The notes: generated from the letters alone by a model not told the origin. A stretch of 64,000 nucleotides of DNA from Chitinophaga pollutisoli (GCF_038396755.1 NZ_CP149822.1:3782001-3846000); one strand, 5' to 3'; counted from the stretch's first letter, positions 1-9,469 are shown. Made by a program: numbers and translations.

Positions 1-1930
1 CCGAAACAAACTGGTTCGTTCCCCGAACGCGGTACACGAGACGGGAACTGCCCGTGATCATCCCCTGGTTCACCAGTTTCCGGTAAGGCTCGTCGAAGCC
101 GATGTGCCCCAGGTCAAACAATACCTTTGTCCACAAACGGCTGTACAGCAAATGGCCCACGGCATGTTCCGTGCCCCCGATGTACAGATCCACCTGTCCC
201 CAGTAATCCGACACCTTCCGGTCGCAGAACGTTTCCGTATTCTGCGGATCCATATACCGGAGGAAATACCAGCTGGATCCGGCGTAACCGGGCATGGTAT
301 TGGTTTCGCGGCGCAACGACGTGCCCGGCTCCGAAGGCAGGTTCACCCACTCGGTCACGTTGGCCAGCGGGCCTTCGCCTTCTTCACCCGGACGGTAATT
401 CTCCACATGCGGCAATTCCAGCGGCAGATCGGCGGGATCCATTGCTTCGGGAACGCCGTTGCGGAACACGATCGGGAAAGGCTCGCCCCAATAACGCTGC
501 CGGCTAAAGCCCGCATCGCGCATCCTGAAGTTGATCTGGCGGCGGCCGATGCCCAACTGCTCGATCTTTTCGGTTACCAGGTCCATCGCTTCGCGCATGG
601 GCTTGCCGTTGAGGAAGTCGCTGTTCTGGAGCACGGCGTCTTTCGTGGCATTGGCTTCTTCGCCGTTAAAGGCGTCGCCGATGATATTGGTGATGGGAAT
701 GTTGAAATGTTTCGCAAACCCGAAATCGCGCGCATCGCCGCAGGGCACTGCCATGATGGCGCCGGTACCGTAGCCGGCCAGTACGTACTCGGAAATCCAG
801 ATGGGAATTTTGCGGCCGTCGAACGGATTCACGGCGTAAGCGCCGGTAAAGCACCCCGTGATCTGTTTCACTTCGGCCATCCGCTCGCGCTCGGAGCGGC
901 TTTGCACGTATTCGCGGTAATCGCTCACGGCCTTGGCCTGCTCTCCGGAGGTGATGCTTTCCACGAGCTCATGTTCGGGCGCCAGCACCATGAAGTCCAC
1001 CCCGAAAATGGTATCCGGGCGGGTGGTGTACACCACGATGTTATCGAGGCTGCCGGCCACGTTGAACTTGATTTCCGCGCCCTGGCTTTTCCCGATCCAG
1101 TTGCGCTGCATGTCTTTCATGGCTTCGCTGAACTGGACGGATTCCAGTCCTTCGAGGAGGCGGTCCGCATATTCGGTGATGCGCAAAAACCACTGGCGCA
1201 TTTTCTTTTTGATAACCGGGTGGCCGCCGCGTTCGCTCACGCCGTTGATGACCTCGTCGTTGGCGAGCACGGTTCCCAGGGCGGGGCACCAGTTCACTTC
1301 GGCGTAGGCGAGGTATGCGAGGCGGTATTCCATGAGGGTTTGTTGTTGTTCCTCATAGGTCCAGCCGTTCCAGGTGTCGGCGCTGAACCGGAGCCCGCGA
1401 TCGCCGGGGCAATCCTGGTGGAGGTTGCCTTCGGTTTCGAAAATGCGCACGAGCGTTTCGATGCTTTCCGCTTTTGCGGCATGGCGATTGTACCAGCTGC
1501 CGAAAAGTTGCAGGAAGATATGTTGCGTCCACTTGTAATAAGCGGGCTCGCTGGTATTGATCTCGCGGGACCAGTCGTAGCTGAACCCGATGTTGTCGAG
1601 CTGCTTGCGGAAGGTTTTGATATTGGCTTCGGTGGTAACGGCGGGATGCTGGCCGGTTTCGATGGCGTATTGCTCCGCCGGCAGACCGAACGCGTCGTAC
1701 CCCATGGGGTGCAATACGTTATAGCCTTTCAGCCGTTTGTAACGGGAATAGATATCCGATGCGATGAAACCGAGGGGGTGCCCGACGTGCAAGCCCGCCC
1801 CGGAGGGGTAGGGGAACATGTCCAGCACGTAGCATTTGGGTTTGCTGCTGTCGTTGCTGACTTTGTAAGCGCCGGATTTCACCCAGTGGTCCTGCCATTT
1901 CCGCTCGAGTTGCCTGAAATTGTACTCCAT
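1..1930 (-). CDS. leuS: Leucyl-tRNA synthetase (3' part outside window)
   Basis: Class I aminoacyl-tRNA synthetase that charges tRNA-Leu in the cytoplasm. The reading frame starts at ATG 1930 (MEYNFRQLERKW) and runs off the left edge with 643 codons visible, so the protein is incomplete; the family is usually 800-950 residues. The HIGH signature appears as HVGHPLG at about residues 48-54, after the typical DMFPYPSGAGL lead-in. The inserted editing domain is recognisable by YGTGAIMAVPCGDARD. This departs slightly from the common AHDERD form but keeps the aspartates. The KMSKS loop would lie beyond the window. It is divergent from ftsX. Its substrate tRNA-Leu(UAG) is encoded in this same window at 48.9 kb. 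Confidence 0.97.
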   Translation of the reverse strand, partial: MEYNFRQLERKWQDHWVKSGAYKVSNDSSKPKCYVLDMFPYPSGAGLHVGHPLGFIASDIYSRYKRLKGYNVLHPMGYDAFGLPAEQYAIETGQHPAVTTEANIKTFRKQLDNIGFSYDWSREINTSEPAYYKWTQHIFLQLFGSWYNRHAAKAESIETLVRIFETEGNLHQDCPGDRGLRFSADTWNGWTYEEQQQTLMEYRLAYLAYAEVNWCPALGTVLANDEVINGVSERGGHPVIKKKMRQWFLRITEYADRLLEGLESVQFSEAMKDMQRNWIGKSQGAEIKFNVAGSLDNIVVYTTRPDTIFGVDFMVLAPEHELVESITSGEQAKAVSDYREYVQSRSERERMAEVKQITGCFTGAYAVNPFDGRKIPIWISEYVLAGYGTGAIMAVPCGDARDFGFAKHFNIPITNIIGDAFNGEEANATKDAVLQNSDFLNGKPMREAMDLVTEKIEQLGIGRRQINFRMRDAGFSRQRYWGEPFPIVFRNGVPEAMDPADLPLELPHVENYRPGEEGEGPLANVTEWVNLPSEPGTSLRRETNTMPGYAGSSWYFLRYMDPQNTETFCDRKVSDYWGQVDLYIGGTEHAVGHLLYSRLWTKVLFDLGHIGFDEPYRKLVNQGMITGSSRLVYRVRGTNQFVS

Positions 1931-1966
1931 AATCATCAAAAGCCCGGGATGGCCGGGCGGTTTATT

Positions 1967-1997
1967 GTAAATTACTTATTCACAAAAGATTTTCCAA
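1967..1997 (-). promoter_or_regulatory. Possible leuS promoter
   Basis: On the minus strand a TTGG (1994-1997) and a TAATTTAC (1967-1974) are separated by 19 bases, resembling the Bacteroidota -33 TTTG and -7 TAnnTTTG elements with one and two mismatches. It sits 37 bases before the leuS start. This is inference from pattern only. Confidence 0.3.
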
Positions 1998-2101
1998 CCG
2001 GCACTTATGCATATAATAAAAAATGTTAAAATGCCGTTTGGGATGGCAAAAGTAAACATAACTCCCAATTTTTATTATTTTCGCTCCTAAACTATAGACG
2101 A

Positions 2102-2974
2102 ATGGCTCAACCAGGGAAACTGTCAGCAAAGAAATCGAAGCCTTCTTATATATATTCGATCATCGGGGTGACCCTCGTGCTCATCCTGCTGGGTGTGCTG
2201 GGTCTTTTCATGATCAATGCCAAGAATCTCAGCGAGTATTACAAGGAAAATATAGAGCTGCAGGTGATCCTGCGCGATAATGTAAAGGAAGACCAGGCGC
2301 TTTCCCTCCGCGATTCCCTGGCAGTGATGCCTTATGTGAAGAAAATCCAGTATGTGTCGAAGGAAATGGCGGCGGAGAAGTTCAAACGGGAGAACCCGGA
2401 GGAGAATTTCGCCGTGCTGGGCTTCAACCCCTTGTATGCCAGTATTGACATCAGCCTGTACGCCCGCTACGTGCAGCCCGACAGCCTGAAGGCCATCGAG
2501 CAGCAGATCCAGGCGCGTTCCACGGTGCGGGAGCTGTATTACCAGAAGTCGCTCGTTTCCGAAGTACTGGAAATCGCCAAGAAAATCGGGATCGTATTGC
2601 TGGTGATCAGTGCGCTAATGGCCATCGTGGTACTTTTCCTGATTGATAATACCATCCGCCTGGCCATGTACAGCAACCGCTTCCTCATCAAAACGATGCA
2701 GATGGTGGGGGCTACGCGATGGTTCATTGCCAAGCCGTTCGACAGGCGGAGCATCATCAACGGCGGTATCAGCGCAATTTTGGCTATCGCCTGCCTGATC
2801 GCCCTGATTTATTTTTCGGAATCCGCCCTGCCGGGCCTCCGGGGGATGCGCGATTATTGGCTGACGGGGCTCCTGTTCCTGGGGCTCATCGTGCTTGGCA
2901 TCGGTATTTCCCTCCTGAGCACCCACCGCTCCGTGATGAAATACCTCAAACTGAAACTCGACGATTTATATTGA
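2102..2974 (+). CDS. ftsX: Cell division protein FtsX
   Basis: Permease-like half of the FtsEX complex, which couples cytoplasmic ATP hydrolysis to periplasmic peptidoglycan hydrolases at the septum. The 290-residue protein has the FtsX layout. There is a cytoplasmic basic N-terminus, a first membrane helix at about residues 18-40, and a periplasmic domain to about 160 with the family-like stretch VQVILRDN-type core (here LQVILRDNVKEDQA). Three more helices follow at about 165-190, 220-240 and 255-278. The partner ftsE is not in the window. DUF3098 and uppP follow on the same strand, a familiar Bacteroidota order linking division and cell-wall lipid recycling. Confidence 0.93.
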   Translation: MAQPGKLSAKKSKPSYIYSIIGVTLVLILLGVLGLFMINAKNLSEYYKENIELQVILRDNVKEDQALSLRDSLAVMPYVKKIQYVSKEMAAEKFKRENPEENFAVLGFNPLYASIDISLYARYVQPDSLKAIEQQIQARSTVRELYYQKSLVSEVLEIAKKIGIVLLVISALMAIVVLFLIDNTIRLAMYSNRFLIKTMQMVGATRWFIAKPFDRRSIINGGISAILAIACLIALIYFSESALPGLRGMRDYWLTGLLFLGLIVLGIGISLLSTHRSVMKYLKLKLDDLY

Positions 2975-2994
2975 TTCAAACTTAATCTACCGAT

Positions 2995-3246
2995 ATGTCT
3001 AAAGAAGTCAGCAAACCGTCTACCTCCAAATCCCTCTTCGGGAAAGGCAATTACCAGCTCATGCTGGCAGGCGTGGTCCTGATCGTGATCGGGTTCCTCC
3101 TGATGATGGGCGGCAGCTCCGACGATCCCACCCGCTTTTCTCCGGAAGAAGTGTACAGCTTCCGCCGTATCACCCTGGCGCCCATCGTGATCCTCCTCGG
3201 CCTCGCCGTGGAAGCCTGGGCCATCATGAGAAAGCCGAAAGCCTGA
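2995..3246 (+). CDS. DUF3098 family small membrane protein
   Basis: An 83-residue protein with two predicted membrane helices (about residues 20-40 and 60-78) joined by a short loop containing SSDDPTRFSPEEVYSFRRIT. The loop pattern and the position between ftsX and uppP match DUF3098, a Bacteroidota family of unknown function. It begins 20 bases after ftsX and is probably co-transcribed with it. A hairpin with a T-rich tail follows at 3279-3304. No catalytic residues are apparent; a structural or division-associated membrane role is a guess from neighbourhood only. Confidence 0.85.
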   Translation: MSKEVSKPSTSKSLFGKGNYQLMLAGVVLIVIGFLLMMGGSSDDPTRFSPEEVYSFRRITLAPIVILLGLAVEAWAIMRKPKA

Positions 3247-3278
3247 TTTTAAACACCGTAACCCGAATTTTTAATCAT

Positions 3279-3304
3279 AGCGATGAAACCCTCATCGCTT
3301 TCTT
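3279..3304 (+). terminator. Hairpin terminator between the DUF3098 gene and uppP
   Basis: A perfect 8-bp stem (AGCGATGA 3279-3286 with TCATCGCT 3292-3299) with a 5-base loop is followed by a T-rich run. It ends only about 10 bases before the uppP start codon, so it could either end the ftsX transcript or act as an attenuator for uppP. Confidence 0.6.
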
Positions 3305-3313
3305 TATTTGAAT

Positions 3314-4095
3314 ATGAGCACCTTAGAAGCCGTTATTATAGCCATCATCGAAGGATTGACCGAATTCATCCCCATTTCCTCCACCGGCCATATGGTCATC
3401 GCCAGCAGTATCATGGGCATCAACGAAGACGAGTTCACCAAGCTCTTCGAAGTCGCCATCCAGTTGGGAGCGATTCTCGCGGTGGTGGTGCTGTACTGGA
3501 AAAATTCTTCGATTTCGGCAAATGGCAATTCTACCTGAAACTCATTTTCGGTGTGATGCCGGCGCTCATCATGGGTTACCTCTTCTCCGACCAGATCGAT
3601 CTCTGGCTCGAAAGCCCCCTCATTGTAGGCATCTCCCTGCTGCTGGGCGGCTTCGTGCTGCTGTTCGTGGATAAATGGTTCCGCAACCCCACCATCACGT
3701 CCGACGAACAAATGGATTATTTCCGCGCCATCCGCATCGGCCTTTTCCAGTGCATCGCGCTCATCCCCGGCGTAAGCCGCAGCGCCGCCACCATCATCGG
3801 GGGCATGCAGCAAAAACTGACCCGCCACGCCGCAGCTGAGTTCTCCTTCTTCCTCGCCGTGCCCACCATGGCCGCAGCCACAGGGTACAAACTCCTGAAA
3901 CACCACGAAATCCTCACCAGCTCACCCGATAATATCCGCCTGCTGCTCATCGGCAACGTAGTGGCATTCATCGTGGCGATGCTCGCCATCAAATTCTTTA
4001 TCGGGACATTGCAGAAGTTCGGTTTTAAAATGTGGGGCTATTATCGCATCGTGGTAGGCATCATCATTATCGCGACCATTTATTTACATCGTTAA
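3314..4095 (+). pseudogene. uppP: Undecaprenyl-diphosphatase UppP (BacA), single-base frameshift
   Basis: Integral membrane enzyme that dephosphorylates undecaprenyl diphosphate to recycle the lipid carrier for peptidoglycan and O-antigen; overproduction gives bacitracin resistance. The first part (from ATG 3314) carries the family motif [14 protein letters not shown]. The frame then ends early, and the rest continues in another frame with LIPGVSRSAATIIGG, the second conserved motif. The switch falls at an A-run (AAAAA, 3500-3504). One additional A would restore [17 protein letters not shown] and a normal protein of about 260 residues. Either this is a sequencing contraction or the gene is truly interrupted. 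Because every other part is well conserved, a sequencing error or recent mutation is likelier than an old pseudogene. Confidence 0.85.
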
Positions 4096-4119
4096 TATAT
4101 CAACAACAAATCCCTTGTC

Positions 4120-5343
4120 ATGAAATCATCCCTTTACCTCGTCATGGCATTGTTGCTGTTCATCAGCCCCGCGTTCGCCCAACAGCAATACGTGCCCGCC
4201 ACTATTATTTTCCCTTCGGGCGACAGCCTCGCAGGCGAAATGGATTACCGCAAATGGGACGCGGAGCCTCTGTCCGTCAATTTCCGCCACAGCGGCGCCG
4301 TTACCAATTATTCCGCGGATAAGCTGTCCGGTTTCCGCATCCACGAAAACAACGAAACGTATACATCCATCCATACCAAACTCGATATCACCAACGAAAC
4401 CGTTGAGTATCTCTCATCCGATCGCCCGCGGGAATTCGCCGAAGGCCATTTTTTCTACCGCATCATGCTGCAAGGCCCCATTCAATTGCTGCTGTATACC
4501 GATAAAAGGATGCGCCAGCATTTCGCTATCCGCGACCAGGATACCGTGCTGCACCTCATCCGCGAATCGCGGTATATCAGCAACCCGGAATCCGTATTTA
4601 ACGGAAAGCTCCAGGTGCTCAACTATTTCCGTCAGCAACTGACGCTTTACATGGGCGACTGCAAAACCAAAACCAACTATGATGCGCTGGATTACCGGAC
4701 AGATCAACTCACCAGAGCCATCCTGCGATACACCGCCTGCAAACTTCCCGGAACGGTTGTGGAAGCGCCTAAAAAAGATAAGCACATGCGTGCGATGTTT
4801 GGCGTAATGGCCGGTGGATCATTCAATAGTTTTAAATTAACCGGAGAGCATATGGTGGCGAGGAACAGTATCAAGGGCAGTGTTTCCCCGACGTTCGGCA
4901 TGTTCCTGGACCTGCCGCTTTCACGCCGCCGCCAGCAATTTTCCCTCAATACGGAGCTGGTATATGATAACATCAAATTCCAGAGCGACGGCAAGCGCGA
5001 TAAAGTAGATGTGAACTTCAATTACATGAGCCTCCAGGTGCTGCTCCGGTACACTTATCCGCTCGGCCAGCTGCGCCCTTATATCAATGGCGGCATGGGG
5101 CTGATGGCGAAGGTGGGGAAAGGAACCGATATTTATGGACGCGAGGGCAACTACACTACCACGGATGCTTTGGGCGGAGGCAGGCAACTCACCATGCCGA
5201 TTGTTGCCGGTCTGGGCGTGCGATATCAAAGATTGAACGCGGAACTGCGAATCAAACCGTCTTATGCGATCGAAGATTACATTTTGTTGAATGCCAGGAC
5301 CAATACCATGCAGGTCCTCGTGCGGTATATTCTCCGCCAGTAA
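4120..5343 (+). CDS. Exported outer-membrane beta-barrel protein
   Basis: A 407-residue protein with a clear signal peptide (hydrophobic core LYLVMALLLFISPAFA, cleavage likely before QQQ). The N-terminal half (to about residue 215) is mixed and without a motif I recognise. The C-terminal half, from about residue 225, alternates polar and hydrophobic residues with glycine turns, for example FGVMAGGSFNSF and YINGGMGLMAKVG, and ends in the strand VLVRYILRQ. This is typical of PorT-like or OmpW-like barrels in Bacteroidota. It starts 24 bases after uppP and may share its transcript. The specific function is unknown; the barrel assignment rests on the C-terminal half only. Confidence 0.75.
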   Translation: MKSSLYLVMALLLFISPAFAQQQYVPATIIFPSGDSLAGEMDYRKWDAEPLSVNFRHSGAVTNYSADKLSGFRIHENNETYTSIHTKLDITNETVEYLSSDRPREFAEGHFFYRIMLQGPIQLLLYTDKRMRQHFAIRDQDTVLHLIRESRYISNPESVFNGKLQVLNYFRQQLTLYMGDCKTKTNYDALDYRTDQLTRAILRYTACKLPGTVVEAPKKDKHMRAMFGVMAGGSFNSFKLTGEHMVARNSIKGSVSPTFGMFLDLPLSRRRQQFSLNTELVYDNIKFQSDGKRDKVDVNFNYMSLQVLLRYTYPLGQLRPYINGGMGLMAKVGKGTDIYGREGNYTTTDALGGGRQLTMPIVAGLGVRYQRLNAELRIKPSYAIEDYILLNARTNTMQVLVRYILRQ

Positions 5344-5362
5344 CAGGGCGTGATGATATTGG

Positions 5363-5396
5363 AAAAAGGCTGACCGGAATGGTCAGCCTTTTTTTA
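5363..5396. terminator. Bidirectional intrinsic terminator
   Basis: Stem AAAAAGGCTGACC (5363-5375), loop GGAAT, and the complementary arm GGTCAGCCTTTTT (5381-5393) running into further Ts. It lies between the convergent barrel-protein gene and ald. It overlaps the ald stop codon (5394-5396) and can serve both strands. Confidence 0.9.
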
Positions 5397-6611
5397 TCCT
5401 TTCACGGCGAGGAGGAGTTCAAGGTCCGTGTATTTGAGCTTGAATTTTTCGCTGAGGTGATAATTGGTGAGTGCGCCTTTGTACAGGTAAATCCCGTTCC
5501 TGACGCCACGCTTGATCCAGACGAGGTTTTCGAACCCGCCGTCGTCTGCCGCTTCGATGAGCAGCGGCATGAGCACGTTGCTGATGGCCTGCGACGCCGT
5601 ACCGGCAAACCCCGACGGGATATTGGGCACGCAATAATGGATGACGTCGTATTTTTTGAAGACGGGATTTTCGTGCGTGGTGACTTCAGATGTTTCGAAA
5701 CAACCGCCGCGGTCGATGCTCACGTCCACGATTACGGAGCCGGTTTTCATATTGCTTACCATCGATTCGCTGACTACGATGGGCGTCCTGCCGCTTTGGG
5801 AGGAGAGGGCGCCAACGGCCACGTCGGCCGTCCGCAGCTGATCGGCGAGCACCCGCGGCTGGATCACGGAAGTGAAAACGCGGACGCCGATGTTATTCTG
5901 GAGCCTTTTCAGTTTGTAAATGTTATTGTCGAACACTTTCACGGAGGAACCGAGCGCCAGCGCAGTTCTCGCGGCAAATTCGCCCACGATCCCCGCGCCG
6001 ATGATCACCACTTTCGTTGGCGGGATCCCCGTGATGCCACCCAGCAGGATTCCCTTGCCGCGGCTGCTCGTACTCAGGTATTGCCCGGCGATCAGCATCA
6101 CCGCGGATCCCGCGATTTCGCTCATGGCGCGCACGATGGGATAAGTGCCGGAATCGTCTTTCAGGTTTTCGAAAGACAGCAGCGTGATGCGTTTATCCAT
6201 CATCTTCTGCAATTGCTCCGCCCGTAACATGGATAAATGTATCGGGGAAATAACGATCTGGTGCGGGTGCAGCAGCTCGATCTCTTCGTCGTTCAACGGA
6301 GCGGATTTAACGATAATGTCGGCTTTGAAGACTTCCTTCTTGTCATACACGATTTCCGCGCCGGCTTCCGAATAGTCGGTGTCGTAAAAATGCGAACCGT
6401 CGCCCGCTTTGTGTTCCACAACGATGTGATGCCCGTGGTTTGACAGGATGCTGACCGCGTCGGGCGTCAGCGCGATACGGTTTTCCTGGAAAGACGTCTC
6501 CTTCGGTATCCCGATAAAAAGGCGGGAATTCTTTTGCGGGATGTCCAGCGTTTCTTCGAGCGGTGAATACGTAAAACCGGCACTCACAACAGGTTTTGGC
6601 CTATGCTCCAT
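5394..6611 (-). CDS. ald: Alanine dehydrogenase
   Basis: NAD-dependent enzyme of the alanine dehydrogenase/PNT family that interconverts L-alanine with pyruvate and ammonia. The 405 residues include the N-terminal family stretch IGIPKETSFQENRIALTPDA (about residues 33-52). The Rossmann motif VVIIGAGIVGEFAART lies at about 196-211, and the conserved patch VDVSIDRGGCFETS follows near residue 290. The protein is slightly longer than the 370 residues of classic Ald owing to an N-terminal extension common in Bacteroidota. It lies 46 bases downstream of tsaE, and the two form an apparent operon. Pyridine nucleotide transhydrogenase is excluded because the membrane domains are absent. Confidence 0.92.
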   Translation of the reverse strand: MEHRPKPVVSAGFTYSPLEETLDIPQKNSRLFIGIPKETSFQENRIALTPDAVSILSNHGHHIVVEHKAGDGSHFYDTDYSEAGAEIVYDKKEVFKADIIVKSAPLNDEEIELLHPHQIVISPIHLSMLRAEQLQKMMDKRITLLSFENLKDDSGTYPIVRAMSEIAGSAVMLIAGQYLSTSSRGKGILLGGITGIPPTKVVIIGAGIVGEFAARTALALGSSVKVFDNNIYKLKRLQNNIGVRVFTSVIQPRVLADQLRTADVAVGALSSQSGRTPIVVSESMVSNMKTGSVIVDVSIDRGGCFETSEVTTHENPVFKKYDVIHYCVPNIPSGFAGTASQAISNVLMPLLIEAADDGGFENLVWIKRGVRNGIYLYKGALTNYHLSEKFKLKYTDLELLLAVKG

Positions 6612-6657
6612 AATTAATGACAGTTGTATGTTAGGGTCGCTTTCAAAGTTACGTTTA

Positions 6658-7119
6658 TTATTGCAGGGAAGGATGGAATTCCCCCGGATGGGCAGAACCT
6701 GCCACCAGATTACGTTGCTGGCCCGGCGTAACGGAAAGGTAAATATGTACGGTATCTGCGGGCAGGATGTCGTTCACCACGTCGGGCCATTCCACGAAAG
6801 AGATGGCGGAGGGGTGGTACAGGCAGTCTTCCACGCCGGCTTCCACGGCTTCTTCGAGATTTTTGAGACGGTAGAGGTCCAGGTGGTAGATGATCCGGTC
6901 CTGTTCGCGGCCGTCTTTATACCTGTACTCGTTGATGATGGAAAAAGTGGGGCTGGCAGTGGCGCCGTTTACGCCTTTGGCTGCGCAGAGGGCTTTGATG
7001 AAGGTGGTTTTGCCCGCCCCCATGTCGCCGTTGAGCGCGAAAACGCGCGCTTTGGGGAAGTTGGCCCAAAACTGGCGGGCTGCTTCCGGTAAATCTTCCA
7101 GAGAAAAAGTCAATTTCAT
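6658..7119 (-). CDS. tsaE: tRNA threonylcarbamoyladenosine biosynthesis ATPase TsaE
   Basis: P-loop ATPase of the TsaBDE complex that installs the universal t6A37 modification on ANN-decoding tRNAs. The 153 residues show Walker A GDMGAGKTT at 31-39, the family motif SPTFSIINEY near 57-66, and the YHLDLYRL segment near residues 78-85. A Glu-Trp pair (SFVEWPD) follows at about 109-115. Length and motif order are typical. The gene heads the tsaE-ald transcript and is divergent from copA across a 241-base gap. Confidence 0.94.
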   Translation of the reverse strand: MKLTFSLEDLPEAARQFWANFPKARVFALNGDMGAGKTTFIKALCAAKGVNGATASPTFSIINEYRYKDGREQDRIIYHLDLYRLKNLEEAVEAGVEDCLYHPSAISFVEWPDVVNDILPADTVHIYLSVTPGQQRNLVAGSAHPGEFHPSLQ

Positions 7120-7360
7120 ACGTGTTTCCCTTATCGGAGCATAAATTTAGCGATTCCCGGCCACTTAAGGCCGTTTTATAGTGTTTTTCAAGGGTTTGAC
7201 GGCGGGGTCGATATGGGAAAAGCAAGGATGTTGCAATAATCGGCAGTGTTTGGCGAAATGCTGCGCCGAAAGCCCGGAAGCGCGCTGTAGGTGCGGAAAT
7301 AGCACCGCTGTTGCATTAAAAACTGCTGGGTTTGCGGGCATTCGGTGGTAATTTTACGGT
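7120..7360. other. Divergent intergenic region tsaE/copA
   Basis: Spacer of 241 bases with no gene. It contains a 5-bp hairpin (GGTGC 7290-7294 with GCACC 7302-7306). A TAATTTTA box sits about 10 bases before the copA start and resembles a -7 element. No metal-responsive operator could be identified with confidence. Confidence 0.35.
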
Positions 7361-9469
7361 ATGGAAACGATCAGTTGCAAAGTTAAGGGCATGAATTGCT
7401 CCAGCTGCGCGCTAACCATCTCCAAATACCTCGAGAATAAAGGCATGGAAGATGTGGCGATCAGCGTGGCCACGGAAGAATTGCGCTTCAACCTCCCACA
7501 GGGGGCTGACGCGGAGGAAGTGATCAACGGCATCAATCATCTTGGGTATGAAGTGGTGCTCCCCGGTGCGGAGGCCCGCCGGCAGCCTTTCTATGCCACC
7601 CTTACCTTCCGGTTTATTTTCTGCGCCATCTTCACCACCCCGCTGCTGCTGCATATGATAGTCAGCTGGCACTGGCTCCATAACCCCTGGGTACAATTTT
7701 CCCTCACTTTACCGGTATACGTCGTGGGCATGACTTGGTTCGGGCAAAGCGCCTTCCGCTCGCTGCGCAACGGCGTCGCCAATATGGACGTGCTCGTGAC
7801 CCTCGGCGCCACCGCTGCCTTCGCCTACAGCCTCATCGGCGCCCTCCAGGGCCTCGGGGAAGATTACCTCTTCTTCGAAACCACCGCCGCCATCCTGACG
7901 CTCGTTTTCCTGGGGAACCTCCTGGAAGAACGTTCCGTCAAATCCACCACCACGGCCATCGCGGAGCTGGCGCGCCTGCAACATACCACCGCCCGCCGCC
8001 TGCATGTGCACGAAAACGGCGAAGAACATATCGATGAAGTCGACAACAGCGCCCTCCGGCCCGGCGACCGCGTGCTCGTTAACACCGGCGATAAAATTCC
8101 CATGGACGGCACCATTTACTGGGGCTCCGGTCACGTCAACGAATCCATGATCACCGGCGAAAGCGCGCCGGTAGGCAAGCAGGAGAAAGATAAAGTCATC
8201 GGCGGCACCATCCTGGAAGACGGCTCCATGAAAGTTTACATTACCGCCACCGGGAAAGACACGGTGCTTTCCTATATCATCGACCTCGTAAAACAGGCCC
8301 AGGGCAACAAACCGCCTATGCAAAAGCTGGCCGACCGGATCAGCGCCATCTTCGTGCCGCTGGTGCTGGGAATCGCGGTGCTGACGTTCCTCGGCTGGTA
8401 TTTCATCGGCGGCACTGAGCTGCAGGTAGCCATGATGCGGGCGATCGCCGTGCTGGTGATCGCATGCCCCTGCGCCATGGGGCTCGCCACGCCTGCAGCA
8501 GTGATGGTAGGGCTGGGAAGGGCCGCCCGCAACGGCATCCTCATCAAAGGCGCCAACACGCTCGAACAGTTCCGCAACATCCGCCAGATCGTGTTCGACA
8601 AAACCGGCACCCTCACTACCGGCAAACTCAGCATCGGCCAGTGGAAAGCCATCGGTATCGATGACGATACCTTCCGTTCGCTGGTTTTTAGCCTCGAAAA
8701 ATATTCTTCCCACCCCATCGCACGCTCCATTACCGCGGCATGGAAAGGTACGCCGGAAACCACGATCCGCCAGGTGCGCGAAGTGAAAGGCCTCGGCATG
8801 CAGGCCAGCGATAAAGAAGGCAATGAATGGAAGCTGGGATCGTATCTCATGGCCCAAGACCTGACCAACGACGATTCCCATAACATCTACCTCCTCAAAA
8901 ACGGCGCCCTGGCCGGCTGGCTTGATTTCACCGACGAGCTGCGACCCGAAGCGAAAACCGTTATCGGAAGCCTTAAAAACGCCGGCATCCGCACCATCCT
9001 CCTCAGCGGCGACACCACGCGCAAATGCCGCGAAATGGCGGCTGAACTGGGGATCGACGCATGGTTCGCCGAGCAGTCGCCTAAACAAAAGCTGGAGAAA
9101 ATCGACGCGCTCATGCAGGAAGATCCCACCGCGATGGTCGGCGACGGCATCAACGACGCGCCGGCGCTGGCAAAGGCGACTATCGGGATCTCACTCTCCG
9201 ATTCCACGCAGGTGGCCATGCAGAGCGCGAACGTGATCCTGCTGAACAACCATCTCGGCGCGCTCCCGCTCGCCATGGGGCTGGGCAAACATACCTATCT
9301 TACCATCAAGCAAAACCTTTTCTGGGCCTTCATTTACAACGTAGTAGCCATTCCCGTGGCCGCGCTCGGTTTCCTGAACCCGATCGTGGGCGCGCTGGTA
9401 ATGGGCCTGTCCGACGTTGTATTGGCCATCAATTCCGTGCGCCTTCGTTTCAAGCGTGTAAGCCATTAA
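7361..9469 (+). CDS. copA: Copper-translocating P1B-type ATPase
   Basis: Inner-membrane pump exporting Cu(I), and possibly Ag(I), at the cost of ATP. The 702-residue protein has one N-terminal heavy-metal domain with the CxxC site MNCSSC (residues 11-16) and paired membrane helices from about 75. The actuator motif TGES follows, then the transport-site triad ACPCAMGLATP with CPC at about 369-371. The phosphorylated aspartate is in DKTGT (D413), the P1B-specific SHPIA follows, and GDGINDAP (about 594-601) is the hinge. The last helices contain YN (IYNVVAIP) and MGLSD, where many copper pumps have MxxSS. The transported metal is inferred from the CPC and CxxC motifs. Confidence 0.94.
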   Translation: METISCKVKGMNCSSCALTISKYLENKGMEDVAISVATEELRFNLPQGADAEEVINGINHLGYEVVLPGAEARRQPFYATLTFRFIFCAIFTTPLLLHMIVSWHWLHNPWVQFSLTLPVYVVGMTWFGQSAFRSLRNGVANMDVLVTLGATAAFAYSLIGALQGLGEDYLFFETTAAILTLVFLGNLLEERSVKSTTTAIAELARLQHTTARRLHVHENGEEHIDEVDNSALRPGDRVLVNTGDKIPMDGTIYWGSGHVNESMITGESAPVGKQEKDKVIGGTILEDGSMKVYITATGKDTVLSYIIDLVKQAQGNKPPMQKLADRISAIFVPLVLGIAVLTFLGWYFIGGTELQVAMMRAIAVLVIACPCAMGLATPAAVMVGLGRAARNGILIKGANTLEQFRNIRQIVFDKTGTLTTGKLSIGQWKAIGIDDDTFRSLVFSLEKYSSHPIARSITAAWKGTPETTIRQVREVKGLGMQASDKEGNEWKLGSYLMAQDLTNDDSHNIYLLKNGALAGWLDFTDELRPEAKTVIGSLKNAGIRTILLSGDTTRKCREMAAELGIDAWFAEQSPKQKLEKIDALMQEDPTAMVGDGINDAPALAKATIGISLSDSTQVAMQSANVILLNNHLGALPLAMGLGKHTYLTIKQNLFWAFIYNVVAIPVAALGFLNPIVGALVMGLSDVVLAINSVRLRFKRVSH

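Noticed and set aside
104..2029. Long plus-strand open frame opposite leuS
   Set aside because: The minus-strand frame encodes a clear LeuS with HIGH motif; the plus-strand frame is its shadow in GC-rich DNA.
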